This document shows, piece by piece, positions 11,149 to 22,300 of a stretch of DNA of 64,000 bases (positions within the stretch are counted from its first letter, which is position 1; each line of letters starts with the position of its first letter). Position numbers and translations under genes: made by a program. A model generated the notes under the pieces. That model ran no database searches. It was not told where the DNA came from and saw only the letters and a list, made by a program, of their open reading frames with translations. The stretch comes from Zychaea mexicana (taxonomy: Eukaryota; Mucoromycota; Mucoromycetes; Mucorales; Lichtheimiaceae), in assembly GCF_025766255.1 (NCBI RefSeq), contig NW_026516683.1:310001-374000 (forward strand), read 5' to 3'.

Positions 11149-13077
11149 ATGAACGGGTGCAGAAGGAGTAGCAAGTCGCATGGTGAATGCTTTACTTTGA
11201 GTGGGTGTAAACATAACACTATGCGTGTTCTCAATGTAGCCCCGGTCATGTTGCTCGGCTTGATCTTTTTGTGGTGCTACTGGGCATACCACTTTCGGCT
11301 TTGCGGGAAGCTGTTAGCCGATGGCCGGATCGCCCAAGGTAAGAAACAATGTGCTAGTGACCGAAGTTGACCTTAATTTTTCTCTTCGTCTCCCATTAAC
11401 CTGCGAGAAAATATATATGCATATGTAGGAGCGCTATATGTTGTATTTTTCCAACCTTTCTTCTTTTTATGTATATGGTCTTTTTATAAAACGATATCCA
11501 CGTCTCCCGGACGTCCACTTGATGTAAATACACAAGCGTGCTCATTGATGAATACGACAACAAGCTACTAAGGCGATGATAACAAAGAGAGAAAGTTAAC
11601 ACCACAGTTGCTATAGGTGATCAATGATCGAGAATCCCAGGACGAGGACCGAGAAGACGTCCAGTTATTAAATGCTGGTGAGCAACAACAAAACCATAAC
11701 CACGATGACGATGAAGAGCTTGGCGACGAAGATAATGAAGAAGCACAACGACGACAAAGTATCGCGATACTGAATGTCGAGGCCGCAGGCGAGTCTCGCA
11801 CCAGTCTCGCACGACCATCCTCCTCCCACGACCGCTACATTAACAACAGCAGCAACAACAGTGCATCAAACATGCGTAACGTATATCCACTTATCACTGT
11901 GAAGCGAAGCGGTGGAAAACGATTTTGCTCAAAATGTCGAGTAGAAAAGTTTGATCGAACGCACCACTGCCGAATGTGTAAAAGGTACTGTTGGGAGTGG
12001 ACTGGATAATTGCGTATCGACCTAGAAGGGGCGACTATGCGCATATAACAGTAACATTTTTATGCTGACATGTACTTGATATCTACTAGTTGTATTTTAA
12101 AAATGGATCAGTAAGTAGCAAGGAGCATAAGTAAACTGAATAACACTAGCTGGATCCACATATTTAACCATTCTCATTCTGCAACCACCATCGAATTCCT
12201 GCGGCGGATGATTTTGTAGCCACTGTCCATGGTATGTTACATAACAAAAAACAATGCAAAATGATAGATATGTTTCTGACTTGAGTCAGGGTGAACAATT
12301 GCGTGGGATACTTTAATTACAAGTTCTTTTACTTGTTTATCCTCTACGCCACTCTTGTCTGTATATATGTTTTTAGCACCACTTTACCACCTACGATCGA
12401 GATGCTCAATGGACCCATGGTAACTTATATTTTAATCAGGCGTAGTTATTCTCGGATAGAATGCGCATATTCAAAGAAGTGTATTAACAGCAACACCCAC
12501 TTTAATCTTTGTATGTGGGTTAAAGAGTATCTTTGGGCTTGACTTTAATTGGCCAGTGCTACTCTTTGTGTCTGGTCTGTTTGGTGTATTCCTGGTGCCT
12601 TTCACCATATTCCACACACGACAAATTCTCAAGAACCGAACAACGATCGAGTTCTATGAAAAGGCGAACTTTAAGCTTGGACGTACAGCGAATGGTCGTG
12701 TGGATGTCATGCGGAGTCAATACTTTAATCCATGGGATTTGGGAACAAAGTAACCAGAAAAAAGATAAAATTAGAGACAGGGTGTGTAGATATCGAGTGC
12801 CAAGTAGGAACTGACGATATGTGTGTAATTCTTGGTATAGACAAAACTTTATACAGGTAATGGGGGCGAATTCCGCAAAATGGTTTCTACCTGTCGGTAA
12901 ACCGTAAGTGTCATTTGATTTGCGAGGCAAAAAAAGTAGAATAACAACAACAGTTCTCTAGTTATTAAACTGATTCATATCATCAATAGTCGAGGGAAAG
13001 GAAACCACTTTCCGATCAGTGAATATGCGTACAATACCTTATCGACGGATGCAGACGACCAGCTGGACTCATTTTAG
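11149..13077 (+). CDS. DHHC-type protein S-palmitoyltransferase (PFA3/ZDHHC2-15-20-like)
   Basis: Nine exons: 11149-11338, 11429-11523, 11617-11984, 12090-12110, 12220-12231, 12290-12419, 12526-12749, 12841-12903, 12990-13077, giving 396 aa. All joins keep frame. The enzyme adds palmitate to cysteines of membrane proteins and should sit in Golgi, vacuolar or plasma membrane. TM1 (LNVAPVMLLGLIFLWCY) and TM2 are followed by an acidic Gln/Asp-rich insert. Then comes the Cys-rich domain: FCSKC, [27 protein letters not shown]. Two more TM segments follow, then TTIE (the TTxE motif) and NPWDLG. The DHHC core is split over two microexons of 21 and 12 nt. The start could also be the in-frame ATG at 11221. 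The subfamily is inferred from the TTxE/NPWDLG region. Confidence 0.93.
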
Positions 13078-13342
13078 CCGTGGTGTGTTCTATGTCTGAC
13101 TACAGGATTATATATTAGTTTTGTGTGAAAGTAATAGTAGTATGAATATATAGATTACACGCAGCACATGTAGAATGAGTGATGGGCGTGGTGCGTGCGT
13201 GATCAATGCCAGATGTAACAGCAGGCGGACTTGGTATGCATGTGTGTGATCCTTTAAGAGCTTTTGGGACCTGGGTTGCCAAGTGTACGTGCTTGCGTTT
13301 TCTTTCTCTGTTTCACCAATTCGAATTATACACAACAGCTCA

Positions 13343-14211
13343 ATGAGCAAAGCAACCCAGCAGCATAATCCTCCGGACCATGACGAGCCACCACCTCCGC
13401 CTTACGCAGAGTCAGATAATACGGCTTACAATCCGGCATTCATGAATCTGCCAAGCACTCAACATTCTCCCAATACACCGCTTAACTCACCGTCCCAGTC
13501 ATCTGCTGCCGATGGCAGTAGTACTCAACCTTCCCCATTCGTGGTTCCTTCTGCACCTCCATTTTTTTCTGCTGGTCCACAGCAACAACAACAACAAGCT
13601 TCGTCAAGCCTGTATCCAACTATTCCGCCGTCTCCCGAACCGCAGTATTATCAGCAGTATCAGCAACAGCAACACCACCACTATCAAAGCCAAAATAGTA
13701 CACCGCCGCTACCACAGCAAGCAACCATCCGATATCAATATCATTCAATTAACGTGCCGCCGCATCGTCAGCCTCCTCAGCATCCGCAATATTATCAGGG
13801 TGGATCGGTTATTCGTCGACGGATCCCAGATCCTTCTGAACGAGGGTTCCCCATCGCAGCACTGTTTTTCTTGTTTGGATGGTGAGCTAACTATGTTTTG
13901 CCTTTCGAGAGCCAGTGGATTCGGGAAAGGAAGCGAGGGGAAAGGGTGATAAGGCACGTGGGTGAGCTGAGAGACCGAAAGCGTTTAATGACATGTCATG
14001 CATTATGTAAAATAGGTTTTGTCCGCCATTGTGGGTGCTCGGTGCATGCTGCTGCAGTGGAAGTCGTAATCGTTACGAAGCATGGTGGGGCAAGGCCAAC
14101 TTTATCATGGCAGTGATGTTTATCATTTCTTCCATTGTGTATTCTATGATTGCAATTACAGTGGGCGACTGGATGGTTGGCATGCGATTATTGAGCTTTT
14201 CCGTGGAGTAG
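13343..14211 (+). CDS. PY-motif, proline/glutamine-rich protein with two C-terminal TM segments
   Basis: Two exons (13343-13881, 14016-14211; intron 134 nt) give 244 aa. The N-terminal half is disordered, with PPPPPYAESD near residue 20 containing a PPxY motif, then Ser/Pro and poly-Gln stretches. The C-terminal part has a first hydrophobic segment (FPIAALFFLFGWFCPPLWVL, completed across the splice), a Cys cluster (ACCCSGS), WWGKANFI, and a second hydrophobic segment (MAVMFIISSIVYSMIAI). PPxY motifs bind WW domains of NEDD4/Rsp5 ubiquitin ligases, so a membrane-anchored Rsp5 adaptor is a reasonable guess. The family itself is not one I can name. It starts 265 bp after the DHHC gene and converges with EIF1AD. 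Confidence 0.85.
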
Positions 14212-14378
14212 GAGTAAATTCAGCTATTATTGATGAAAGATGTAGTAGTTTTATTATGAAGGCTTGTTGATTGATGATTGGTATATACCTTAATTCTTTC
14301 TTTTCTCTATACACATTGCATTATAAATATACATATACACATTTTTTATATATCATATCCAACTCGCGATCCCTCTTT

Positions 14379-14998
14379 TCATTCCTCATCGCTGCTAGAG
14401 GAGTCTGTATCATACATGACGGGCCGGTTGTTGTTGACAAACAGATCATCGTCATTATCGCTGCCGTCGTTGTCGCTATGGTCGTCGTCGCATTCATCAG
14501 ACATTTCTTGTTGCTTTTTCTGTGAGAACTCCGTTGGCCTAGCGAGAAAGAATCATTAATATAACAACTTGACAATTGCTTCTAACTTTTCTACATACCA
14601 CTGGCCTGACTGTTCTAAGGTCTTGATATGCTTGGGAAACAGTACATGAATGATCTCTCCACCGACTTTTTCTGTCGTTGTACCAGCGGATGGATCCACA
14701 ATCACATAGTGCCCTTTTAGTATAATATTGATAGTAGCAAAGTGTCAGTATATATAATGCTTGGTATGTCCAAAAACTTCCGATTCATAAAGATCTCTTT
14801 GTTACCTCGCTTGACCCAAACCAAATGCCGGAATTTAGGTTGTAGAGTGACAAGTGTTCGAGTACCGTCGGTGAATTCTACTTCATGTTGATGATTGCCA
14901 CGGGGACCAATAACTCTGGCATAGCGTTGTTGAGATCCAGGCTCAATGACGGGTGATTCAGCGTCTAAAATATCAGAGGTAGTTTGCTTCCTTCCCAT
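14379..14998 (-). CDS. EIF1AD: eIF1A-like OB-fold protein (EIF1AD/obelin homologue)
   Basis: Three exons on the minus strand (14998-14806, 14713-14599, 14538-14379) encode 155 aa. The S1/IF1-type OB fold is clear: RVIGPRGNHQHEVEF, RTLVTLQPKFRHLVWVKRG joined by splicing to HYVIVDP, then GEIIHVLFPKHIKTL. The acidic tail ends with DLFVNNNRPV and a Ser/Asp/Glu run, as in animal EIF1AD. EIF1AD is a nuclear relative of translation factor eIF1A, and its precise role is not well defined. The length is close to the human protein (~165 aa). The stop is 167 bp from the end of the convergent PY-motif gene. The 5' side faces POLD2 across a 436-bp divergent promoter. Confidence 0.92.
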
Positions 14999-15360
14999 CT
15001 CGGTGTCAAGTCAAAGGAGAAAAAAAAAGGTTGTCGTTTCCGGAGTTTTCGTTTTGCAGGATCCCGAAATATAGCTCAATGCTAATTTGGTGGCTTGAGA
15101 ACCGTTGACACACAAAATTACTACTATGCGTTTGCTATCTCGTTTGAGCACCATTAAAGCAAAAGCTTTTGTATCCAAAATTCATGTGCTAAGTTCCAAT
15201 GGAGCTATTGTATATATCTAGTATTAATATAGAGTGTAATCCTACAACACTACCAGTGTACCTGTAAAGAAGCATCTCTTGTGATACTCTTTTTGTTAGG
15301 TGTCGGAAACCCAAAGAAAGTAAATTTATTGAAGAACAGCGCGGCGCGCTTGCACTCGTA

Positions 15361-15397
15361 TTTCGCGTCGTCGCCTTTTTCTTTCCTTTTCGCGAAA
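15361..15397 (+). promoter_or_regulatory. E2F/MBF-like sites upstream of POLD2
   Basis: The 436-bp divergent region 14999-15434 between EIF1AD and POLD2 contains TTTCGCG at 15361-15367 and the palindrome TTTCGCGAAA at 15388-15397, 38-74 nt before the POLD2 ATG. TTTCGCG is the core of E2F and fungal MBF/SBF-type G1/S sites, which fits a replication gene. A GCGCGGCGCGC stretch lies just upstream at about 15340. Function is inferred. Confidence 0.55.
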
Positions 15398-15434
15398 CTT
15401 AGTCCCCCCCTCAATCACTTCTTTTTATATATAA

Positions 15435-17690
15435 ATGTCCAGCAGTTCTGTCGACATGTTAGTTAGAAGGAATTCTTTTGCTGGCAAATGAATTTTCGTG
15501 AGTCTACGGTGCAATTAATACAAAACTGCCGTTCTTTCCTTTTTTCTGTATAGTGGAACGCTCGAACGCGCAGAAGCAACGTTTGACGATCTACCTGATC
15601 TAGCGGACAACTTAATCATCAAATCGAGATCATTTCACCGTCAATATGCCAGTTTATACTTTGTTCGGCTACTCAAATTACGTCCAGCGGTTTTAGCACA
15701 GGCCAAGCTTCGCTGGGAAAGCTTACCTGGTAAACCATTTGCTCAGCAAACAGTTTTTTATTGTTGCACCTACTCACGCGTTAGAGATATTTATGATCAC
15801 TGCTTTAGATAAACCAAAGTATGTACCCAAAGTCCTTGATACCGGTATTAAACGCTGCTATGTTGTTGGTACCATTTATGTTGAAATGCAACTCAAACCG
15901 AACGTTTTGAAGGATCTTACAGAAGAGGTAAACACACTCCTGTTGATTATTTTTATTACAGGAGTAGCTAAGAAGATGTATCAATTATTACAGAGGTAGT
16001 TAAGAAGATGGAGTTGCTAAATTCTTCTGATACTACTGCTACTTTTGTAGACTTCAATATCAGCACCAACAATGCCACGTAAATATAAGGGCTCAGAAGA
16101 CAAGATTTCCATTGAAGATGAATCTGGTCGTATTGAGTTGGTTGGTGCTATACTAGAGAAGGAGTTTTGGGTCACTGGTAAGGACATAGAGAAACAAAGA
16201 GTTGCTTGTGGAAAGAATTTCGATTGATGAACCCAACACAGACCGCTTAACGATATAACAATTTTTTAAATCAGGCACCGTGGTTGCTTTGCTCGGAAAA
16301 GAAACAGCGGCTGGAAGCTTTGAAGTACAAGAAGTGTGCTATCCAGGTGTTGCACCACAACCCCCTATTCCTCAGAACAATGGTAATCAATCAATCTTAG
16401 CACGACCCCCAACTTGGTCACATGGTGAAAAGTCACCGCAAAATGCTTAAAGTTTTTGCTTGTTTCTATAGACAATTCCAAATACGTCGCCTTGATATCG
16501 GGTTTGAACGTTGGTGCTGATCCTGCAACAGACCTGAAATTACAGTTATTGACGGAATATCTGACTGGGGAACTGGGAACTATGGATGTAAGGAAGGGAA
16601 AAGAAGTTGCTGATAGCGTAAAGTTGTGAGGTTGTGTAGAAAATGCATATAGTGTGTGAAGCTAACGGCGATTCTATCGTCCTAATTATCATGGATAGAT
16701 ACAAAAATCAAGCTCACGAATCACTCGAGTAGTTATCGCTGGTAACTCCATCGGTACACGGCAGCTTATTGAAGAAGATCAAAAGACAGTAAGTGCCTTA
16801 TATAACATTCAAGGTAGCACTGTATACTTATGAAAAGTGCAATGTGTGAGCGGGTGCTAAAGACACTCTTGTCAATAGAAAAAATATGGTTACGACTCTA
16901 CACGATACGATGCCGCTCCATTAAATCAATTCGACGAGTTACTGGAAGAGTTGTGTGCAAGTGTTCCCGTGGATATTATGGCCGGAGAAAAAGATCCGGT
17001 CAATTGCCAGCTGCCACAGCAACCACTTCATCCATCCTTATTCACAAAAGCAAAAGAAAACGCCACCATGCGCAGCGTCACCAATCCATATTGGTGCAAG
17101 ATGGATGATGTCACGTGAGTACCTCTCTCCTCTACTGAAATGAGATAGCTCGATTTATTAATACCCTTGTGTTTTTCTTGGGCATATAAAGATTCCTGGG
17201 AACGTCTGGACAAAATGTGGACGATATATTCAAATATGCAGATAGTGATGATCCGATCGTCATGGCAGAACGATGTCTGTTCTGGAGACATATCGCACCA
17301 TCTGCACCTGATACCCTTTGTAAGTTTTCTACCATGTACTTATCTCTCCCTCGTTGTTTATCGTCCTGGGACGTAGTTATACTAAATGTTGATAATTTGA
17401 ACAGGGTGTTATCCCTTTCAAGACAATGATCCATTCATCTTAGATAATAGTCCACACGTATATTTCATAGGCAATCAACGACAATTTGAACAAAGTACGA
17501 TTGAAGGTAGGGCTAAAAAAGGTATAAATGGAAATATAGTAAGAGAGAAAAGTACTCAGTCATGACAATTTTAGGTCCCGAAGGTCAAAAAGTACGGGTT
17601 GTCTTGGTGCCAGCCTTCTCTGAAACTGGTTCTATCGTGCTTGTCAACTTGGGTACATTAGAATGCAGTGAGATTTGTATAGACGTATGA
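15435..17690 (+). CDS. POL31: DNA polymerase delta small subunit (POLD2/Pol31/Cdc1)
   Basis: Eleven exons: 15435-15457, 15554-15729, 15809-15927, 16051-16177, 16275-16382, 16472-16587, 16699-16788, 16879-17114, 17192-17319, 17405-17506, 17575-17690, giving 446 aa. The B subunit links the catalytic subunit of Pol delta to the rest of the complex and is essential for replication. Family blocks are easy to read: [19 protein letters not shown] near the N-terminus, an OB-fold part ([32 protein letters not shown]), then the inactive phosphoesterase domain ([76 protein letters not shown]). Human POLD2 has 469 aa. Exon 1 is only 23 nt and is the least certain part; all other joins are fixed by frame and conserved sequence. 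Confidence 0.95.
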
Positions 17691-17935
17691 CAATAAGTAA
17701 ATAGTAATAATAAAAGTCGGACCGAATCTAATCACATAACCACTCTTTACATGATATCCGAATCAGAGCTACAGATGCAGGACATATACAAGCTACCATG
17801 AATGATGGCAACATGTATACTAAAACCAATAACAAAGCATGAAAGGATGGTGGTTCGTGCCGTACAATTCCTGAATATCATGTGTAGCAGTGTTTTGGAC
17901 AGGTCACGCTGAGGCATTTGCCGTCAAACTCCGTC

Positions 17936-19393
17936 ATGTCTGACCGTGATGATAAGTCTTCTTTTGACAAGTCATCTCTTTCGCCTATGAGTCAAAAAAA
18001 ACGACACCGCTCCAACAATCACACTCGCAACGATAACAAGTCTAATTCAGGACGCAATCGCCCTACGACGACGAAACCTATCTTAAAAAACATTCGTCGA
18101 TCCATCTTTTCTCCCGGGGCGCTGCCAAACAACTCTGGGCCGTGTATCCGTACCAATGTTTATTTTCCTTCCATTAATCCCAGTCTCTTCTTTGAAGTCA
18201 CCTCGCTTACTAAAGATCGAGCTACCGTGCTCGACGCCGTCGCCAAACAACTACCGGGCGATGGACCCTTGGGCGTCGAATTGCGTTTTAAGGACACTCG
18301 AGTAGTCGTCGAAATCACGCCTCGCAACGAGCAACAACGCAATATCCTCGAGACCGACGGTCTTATTATAAAGAATTGTCGTATTATCGGTACGCCAGCA
18401 CTTCGTAAAGGTTCAGGCCTTTTGACAATCAACCTGTACGATTTGCCACATGCACCTGTCGAAGACCTCAGTGTGGCCATTCAACGTATGCTCGCTCCAT
18501 ACGGTCGAATCCTTGATATCAGCATTTTCCTGTCCTCTCAACACTCGTTTTTCATGGGCCAAGGCTGTGCGTATCTCGATGTCACTCAAGCTCATCAACC
18601 TTTGTCTACCCATACGCTCATGTACCCCGATCTTGAGCATGAAGTCCGGGCTTTCTGGAAAGGCTCGCCCCCATACTGTCGATTCTGCCACGAAGACACT
18701 CATGAGAAGGACCTTTGTCCCAAACGCGCCGCCACCCTTGTCCAAGCGTGTTCCCAATGCGGCGACTATGGTCATTCTCTTCGGTCGTGCCCGCGATCGG
18801 TTCAAAGCAATCCTGTGTCCGCCTTCGTGGGTACTCCTCCGACTCCGCAACCATCATTGTCCGTTCAACTAACCGCAGAGCATGGCTCTCTAATGGATCT
18901 CGAAACCTCGGAAGGGGCTGCCGCTGACCAGGGCAGCGTCGTTGATTACTCTTCTGCGCCGAATTCACCTTCCCTTTCAGCCAGCATGCAGGTCGAGGTT
19001 GGATCCAATGTCAGCAACACACCTGCTCCGCAAGAGGCGCAAGAGGCGCAAGAGGCTGCTACTGGTCAGGTCCTATTACCCGACCCTGCTTCGCTCCCAG
19101 CTTCCGTTGCCGCCAACAATGAAATTACTAGTAACGACGTTCCTGAGATCACTGAACATGCAACTAACACCTCAAACAGTTCCAAGGACATATCGTCCCT
19201 TGAGATCTCAGAATCTTTTTCCTCTGTAGCCACCACTTCTTCCGCTGCGGCCCCAACTACTGCTGTTACTTCCTCGTCGCCACATTTTGTCGAAACCGTC
19301 GCTGACGCTGCTTCCAAGCTATGGGGTTCTACTTTTGAATCTGGTTTACGTCGCAGTGCACGCACCCCCGTTCCCAACAAAAAATATCAATAA
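17936..19393 (+). CDS. LINE ORF1 (gag-like, two CCHC zinc knuckles)
   Basis: From ATG 17936 the frame has 485 codons; the in-frame ATG at 17987 gives 468 aa and is the better start if the element really begins at 17973 (see the target-site duplication). The N-terminus is basic and Asn/Ser-rich. The middle has an RRM-like region, and the zinc knuckles are CRFCHEDTHEKDLC and CSQCGDYGHSLRSC (about 18680-18793). A Ser/Thr/Ala/Glu-rich tail follows. ORF1 proteins of LINEs bind element RNA and form the RNP for retrotransposition. The stop codon TAA (19391-19393) overlaps the ORF2 ATG by one base (TAATG), which suits translational reinitiation. Confidence 0.9.
   Translation: MSDRDDKSSFDKSSLSPMSQKKRHRSNNHTRNDNKSNSGRNRPTTTKPILKNIRRSIFSPGALPNNSGPCIRTNVYFPSINPSLFFEVTSLTKDRATVLDAVAKQLPGDGPLGVELRFKDTRVVVEITPRNEQQRNILETDGLIIKNCRIIGTPALRKGSGLLTINLYDLPHAPVEDLSVAIQRMLAPYGRILDISIFLSSQHSFFMGQGCAYLDVTQAHQPLSTHTLMYPDLEHEVRAFWKGSPPYCRFCHEDTHEKDLCPKRAATLVQACSQCGDYGHSLRSCPRSVQSNPVSAFVGTPPTPQPSLSVQLTAEHGSLMDLETSEGAAADQGSVVDYSSAPNSPSLSASMQVEVGSNVSNTPAPQEAQEAQEAATGQVLLPDPASLPASVAANNEITSNDVPEITEHATNTSNSSKDISSLEISESFSSVATTSSAAAPTTAVTSSSPHFVETVADAASKLWGSTFESGLRRSARTPVPNKKYQ
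17959..17972. repeat. LINE target-site duplication, 5' copy
   Basis: TTCTTTTGACAAGT; exact match to 23484-23497. It falls inside the upstream extension of the ORF1 frame. Confidence 0.75.
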
Positions 19394-22300
19394 TGAAAGA
19401 TATCAACATTCGCATAGGTACGCTCAACTGTCGAGGTTTACCCAAAACAGAAGAGCCTGAACGCAGTAAACAATTCATACGATTTCTTCGATCTCAATCA
19501 CTTGATATCTTAGCCTTACAGGAAACCCATGCCGCCTCTGCCGACCTCCAATCTCGCTTTCACACACAATTTCGCTCTACATCTTCTTTCTGGTCGCAAC
19601 ACGTTGGGATCGTTTCTCTCAATCCTTATATTTCTTTTTCTTTGGTTTCCCTTGATTTGGAGGGTCGGTTCTTACATATCATTGCTTCACACACCTCTTT
19701 TGACTTTGCCCCTATACACATTCTCGTTATTTATGCCCCCGCCCGCGCTCGCGAGCGTGGACCTTTCTATTCTCGCCTTACCTCTTTGCCCGTTTTCAAC
19801 TCGGCTCCAGTCGAACGTAGCGTTCTGCTTGGAGACTTCAACTATCAAATGCTTCGTCGCTCTTCCCGGAGTATCCCGGAAGAGTGGAGCAACCATCTTT
19901 CTTCTCACTGGTTTGATTGTATCACTCCTCCGGGATCTTGCCCTCTTCCTACTTTTCTGCGACATAATTCTCGTTCCTGTATTGATTACCTTTTTATGTC
20001 CCCTGATCTGCACCCTTTCACTTGCTCACCAACTATTGATTTTATTAACCCGGCATGGACAGATCACCATCTGTTGTCAGTCCAGCTACGCCTTGGACAG
20101 GTGCCACTCGGCCCTGGTCTTTGGCGATGCAATCCCTCTTTAGCTTCGGATGATAAATTCTGTTATGAGCTCAACCATCTCCTCGATCAACTGTGTACCG
20201 GCTTTTCACCCACCTGTTCGCCACAGGACAAATGGGAGAACATCAAGAACGCCACTGGGAAGCTAGCACGTAAGTTTCTACGTAGAAAAGGCACTCATAA
20301 TCAATTGCGCCTTCGCTCTTTACAGAAAGAACGAAGACGGTACCTTTCCTCCCACACTCTTAGCGAACTACAGCATGATTTCTATCTCAAGTCTCTCGAG
20401 GCTGAACTTGCATCTGTACAAGCTGCTACTATTGATAAGGACGCGCTTCGCGCAGGCCTTAGATGGCGCGAACATGGCGAGCGCTCTGCTGGGTATCTCA
20501 AGCGTACGATCGAGGTTCGCCAAGCTAAGCGCAGTATCACTCATCTCCGCCATCCCATCACCAATGCCATATGTCACGACCCCGCTGACATGACCGAAGC
20601 TGCTCGCCAATATTATCAACACCTCTACACTCCAGAGGCCATCGATTCACAAGCAGTTTCTCAACTACTACAGTCTGTCCCGTCCGGTTTGTTGGATGAC
20701 CCTGCACTACAGTCGACGCTAACTACGCCGTTCACTTTGGATATGCTCCAAGATGGCGCCCGCCGTGCACCACATATCAGTAGCCCTGGCAGTGACGGTC
20801 TCCCGTATCCGGTTTTATGTGTGATTTTTGCCCATCCCCTTGCAGGTGCCATCGCGGTCGATGTCTTCAACGACGCCCTCCTGGCAGGTGTTTTTCCTCC
20901 GTCCTGGGCCGAAACGCGCTTATGTCTCTTGCCGAAAAAGGGTGACCTTTCACTGCTGTCTAACTGGCGCCCGATCTCATTGATTAATACCGACGCGAAA
21001 GTGTTCACCCGTCTAGTCAATGCTCGCTTGATCCCAGCCGTTCGTCCTGTCCTTTCCCCTGTTCAAACTGGTTTTCTTCCCGGTAAATTTATTGGTGACA
21101 ACGGTTTGGCTGCTCGTTTGATAATGGAATATGCGCGCTATCATCGTCTTCCTGGTGTTGGCTTACTGCTTGATCAAGAAAAGGCCTACGATCGGGTGCA
21201 TCCCACCTATCTCCGCCTTGTTCTCCTTCATATCGGTCTACCTACATCCCTCGTCCTCTCACTTTGTACTTTGTTTTTTAGCACTTCCATTTCTGTAATA
21301 GTGAATGGATTCCTCAGCGATTCCATCGCTCAAGGGCGGGGTCTCCGACAAGGCGACCCAATCTCTCCAATTCTGTTTAACTTAGCCTTCGATCCCCTGA
21401 TTCGCATGATTCTGGCTGATCCACACTTTAATGGTTTTTCCTTGGTTCGTACGGTTGGTTCACCTAGCACGGTGGCTCCGCCACCCGTCAAAGTGCTTGG
21501 GTATGCAGACGATGCCCTTTTCTTTCTCTCCTGCCCCGACGATTTCCACCGACTACAAAATACTTTAACCTTGTACAGCCGGGCCTCCAATGCCAAAATC
21601 AATTACCACAAGACAGAAGCTATCTCCCTGAGCGGCATGCGTCAGGACACCTGGCAGACCCTCCTCCAGTCTGCAGGGATCGATGCGTGGCACGATTACC
21701 GTTCCTTATCTGCCGTTCGCTACCTTGGATATCCCCTGGCCTCCACCAGTGCTCAAATATCAGCTTACCTCGACGGCCTCCTGGTCAAGGTCCGTACAGC
21801 TTGTGATATCCACTCACAACGTGGCCTGTCTGTTCAAGGCCGCAGCACGGTTGTCAACACTCTCATTCTGTCCAAAATCTGGCATGTCTTATGTGTCACT
21901 CCCGTCCCCCAGTCGTTTCATCAACGTTTACGTAGTTTAGTCACCAAATTTCTCATGTACCACATGTTCCCTCCAGTACGGTATACAACTCTCACATTTC
22001 CAAAATCTATAGGTGGCCTCGGGGTTCTGGATTCAAGACTACAACAACAGGCTTTGCAGATTAAATGGCTTTCTACACTTTTTGACACTTCATCCTCTCC
22101 ATCTTTTCTATCTTGCTTTCTCTCTTATTTCCTGACTTCTACCTCTGGTTGTGATGATTCCCTTTTCCCTTTACTCTTTCCCTCTATGCGTACACCTTTA
22201 CTTCGTTCAATGCGGACCTTAGCACCTTTATTCTCAGCTATTGATGAACTGGATTCCCAACCTCTGTCAACTGATCCATCCATGGCAACATGCCTCTCGC

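Noticed and set aside
13343..14998. Possible operon-like link among DHHC, PY-motif, EIF1AD and POLD2 genes
   Set aside because: Orientation changes (plus, plus, minus, plus) and unrelated functions; compact spacing is just genome density.
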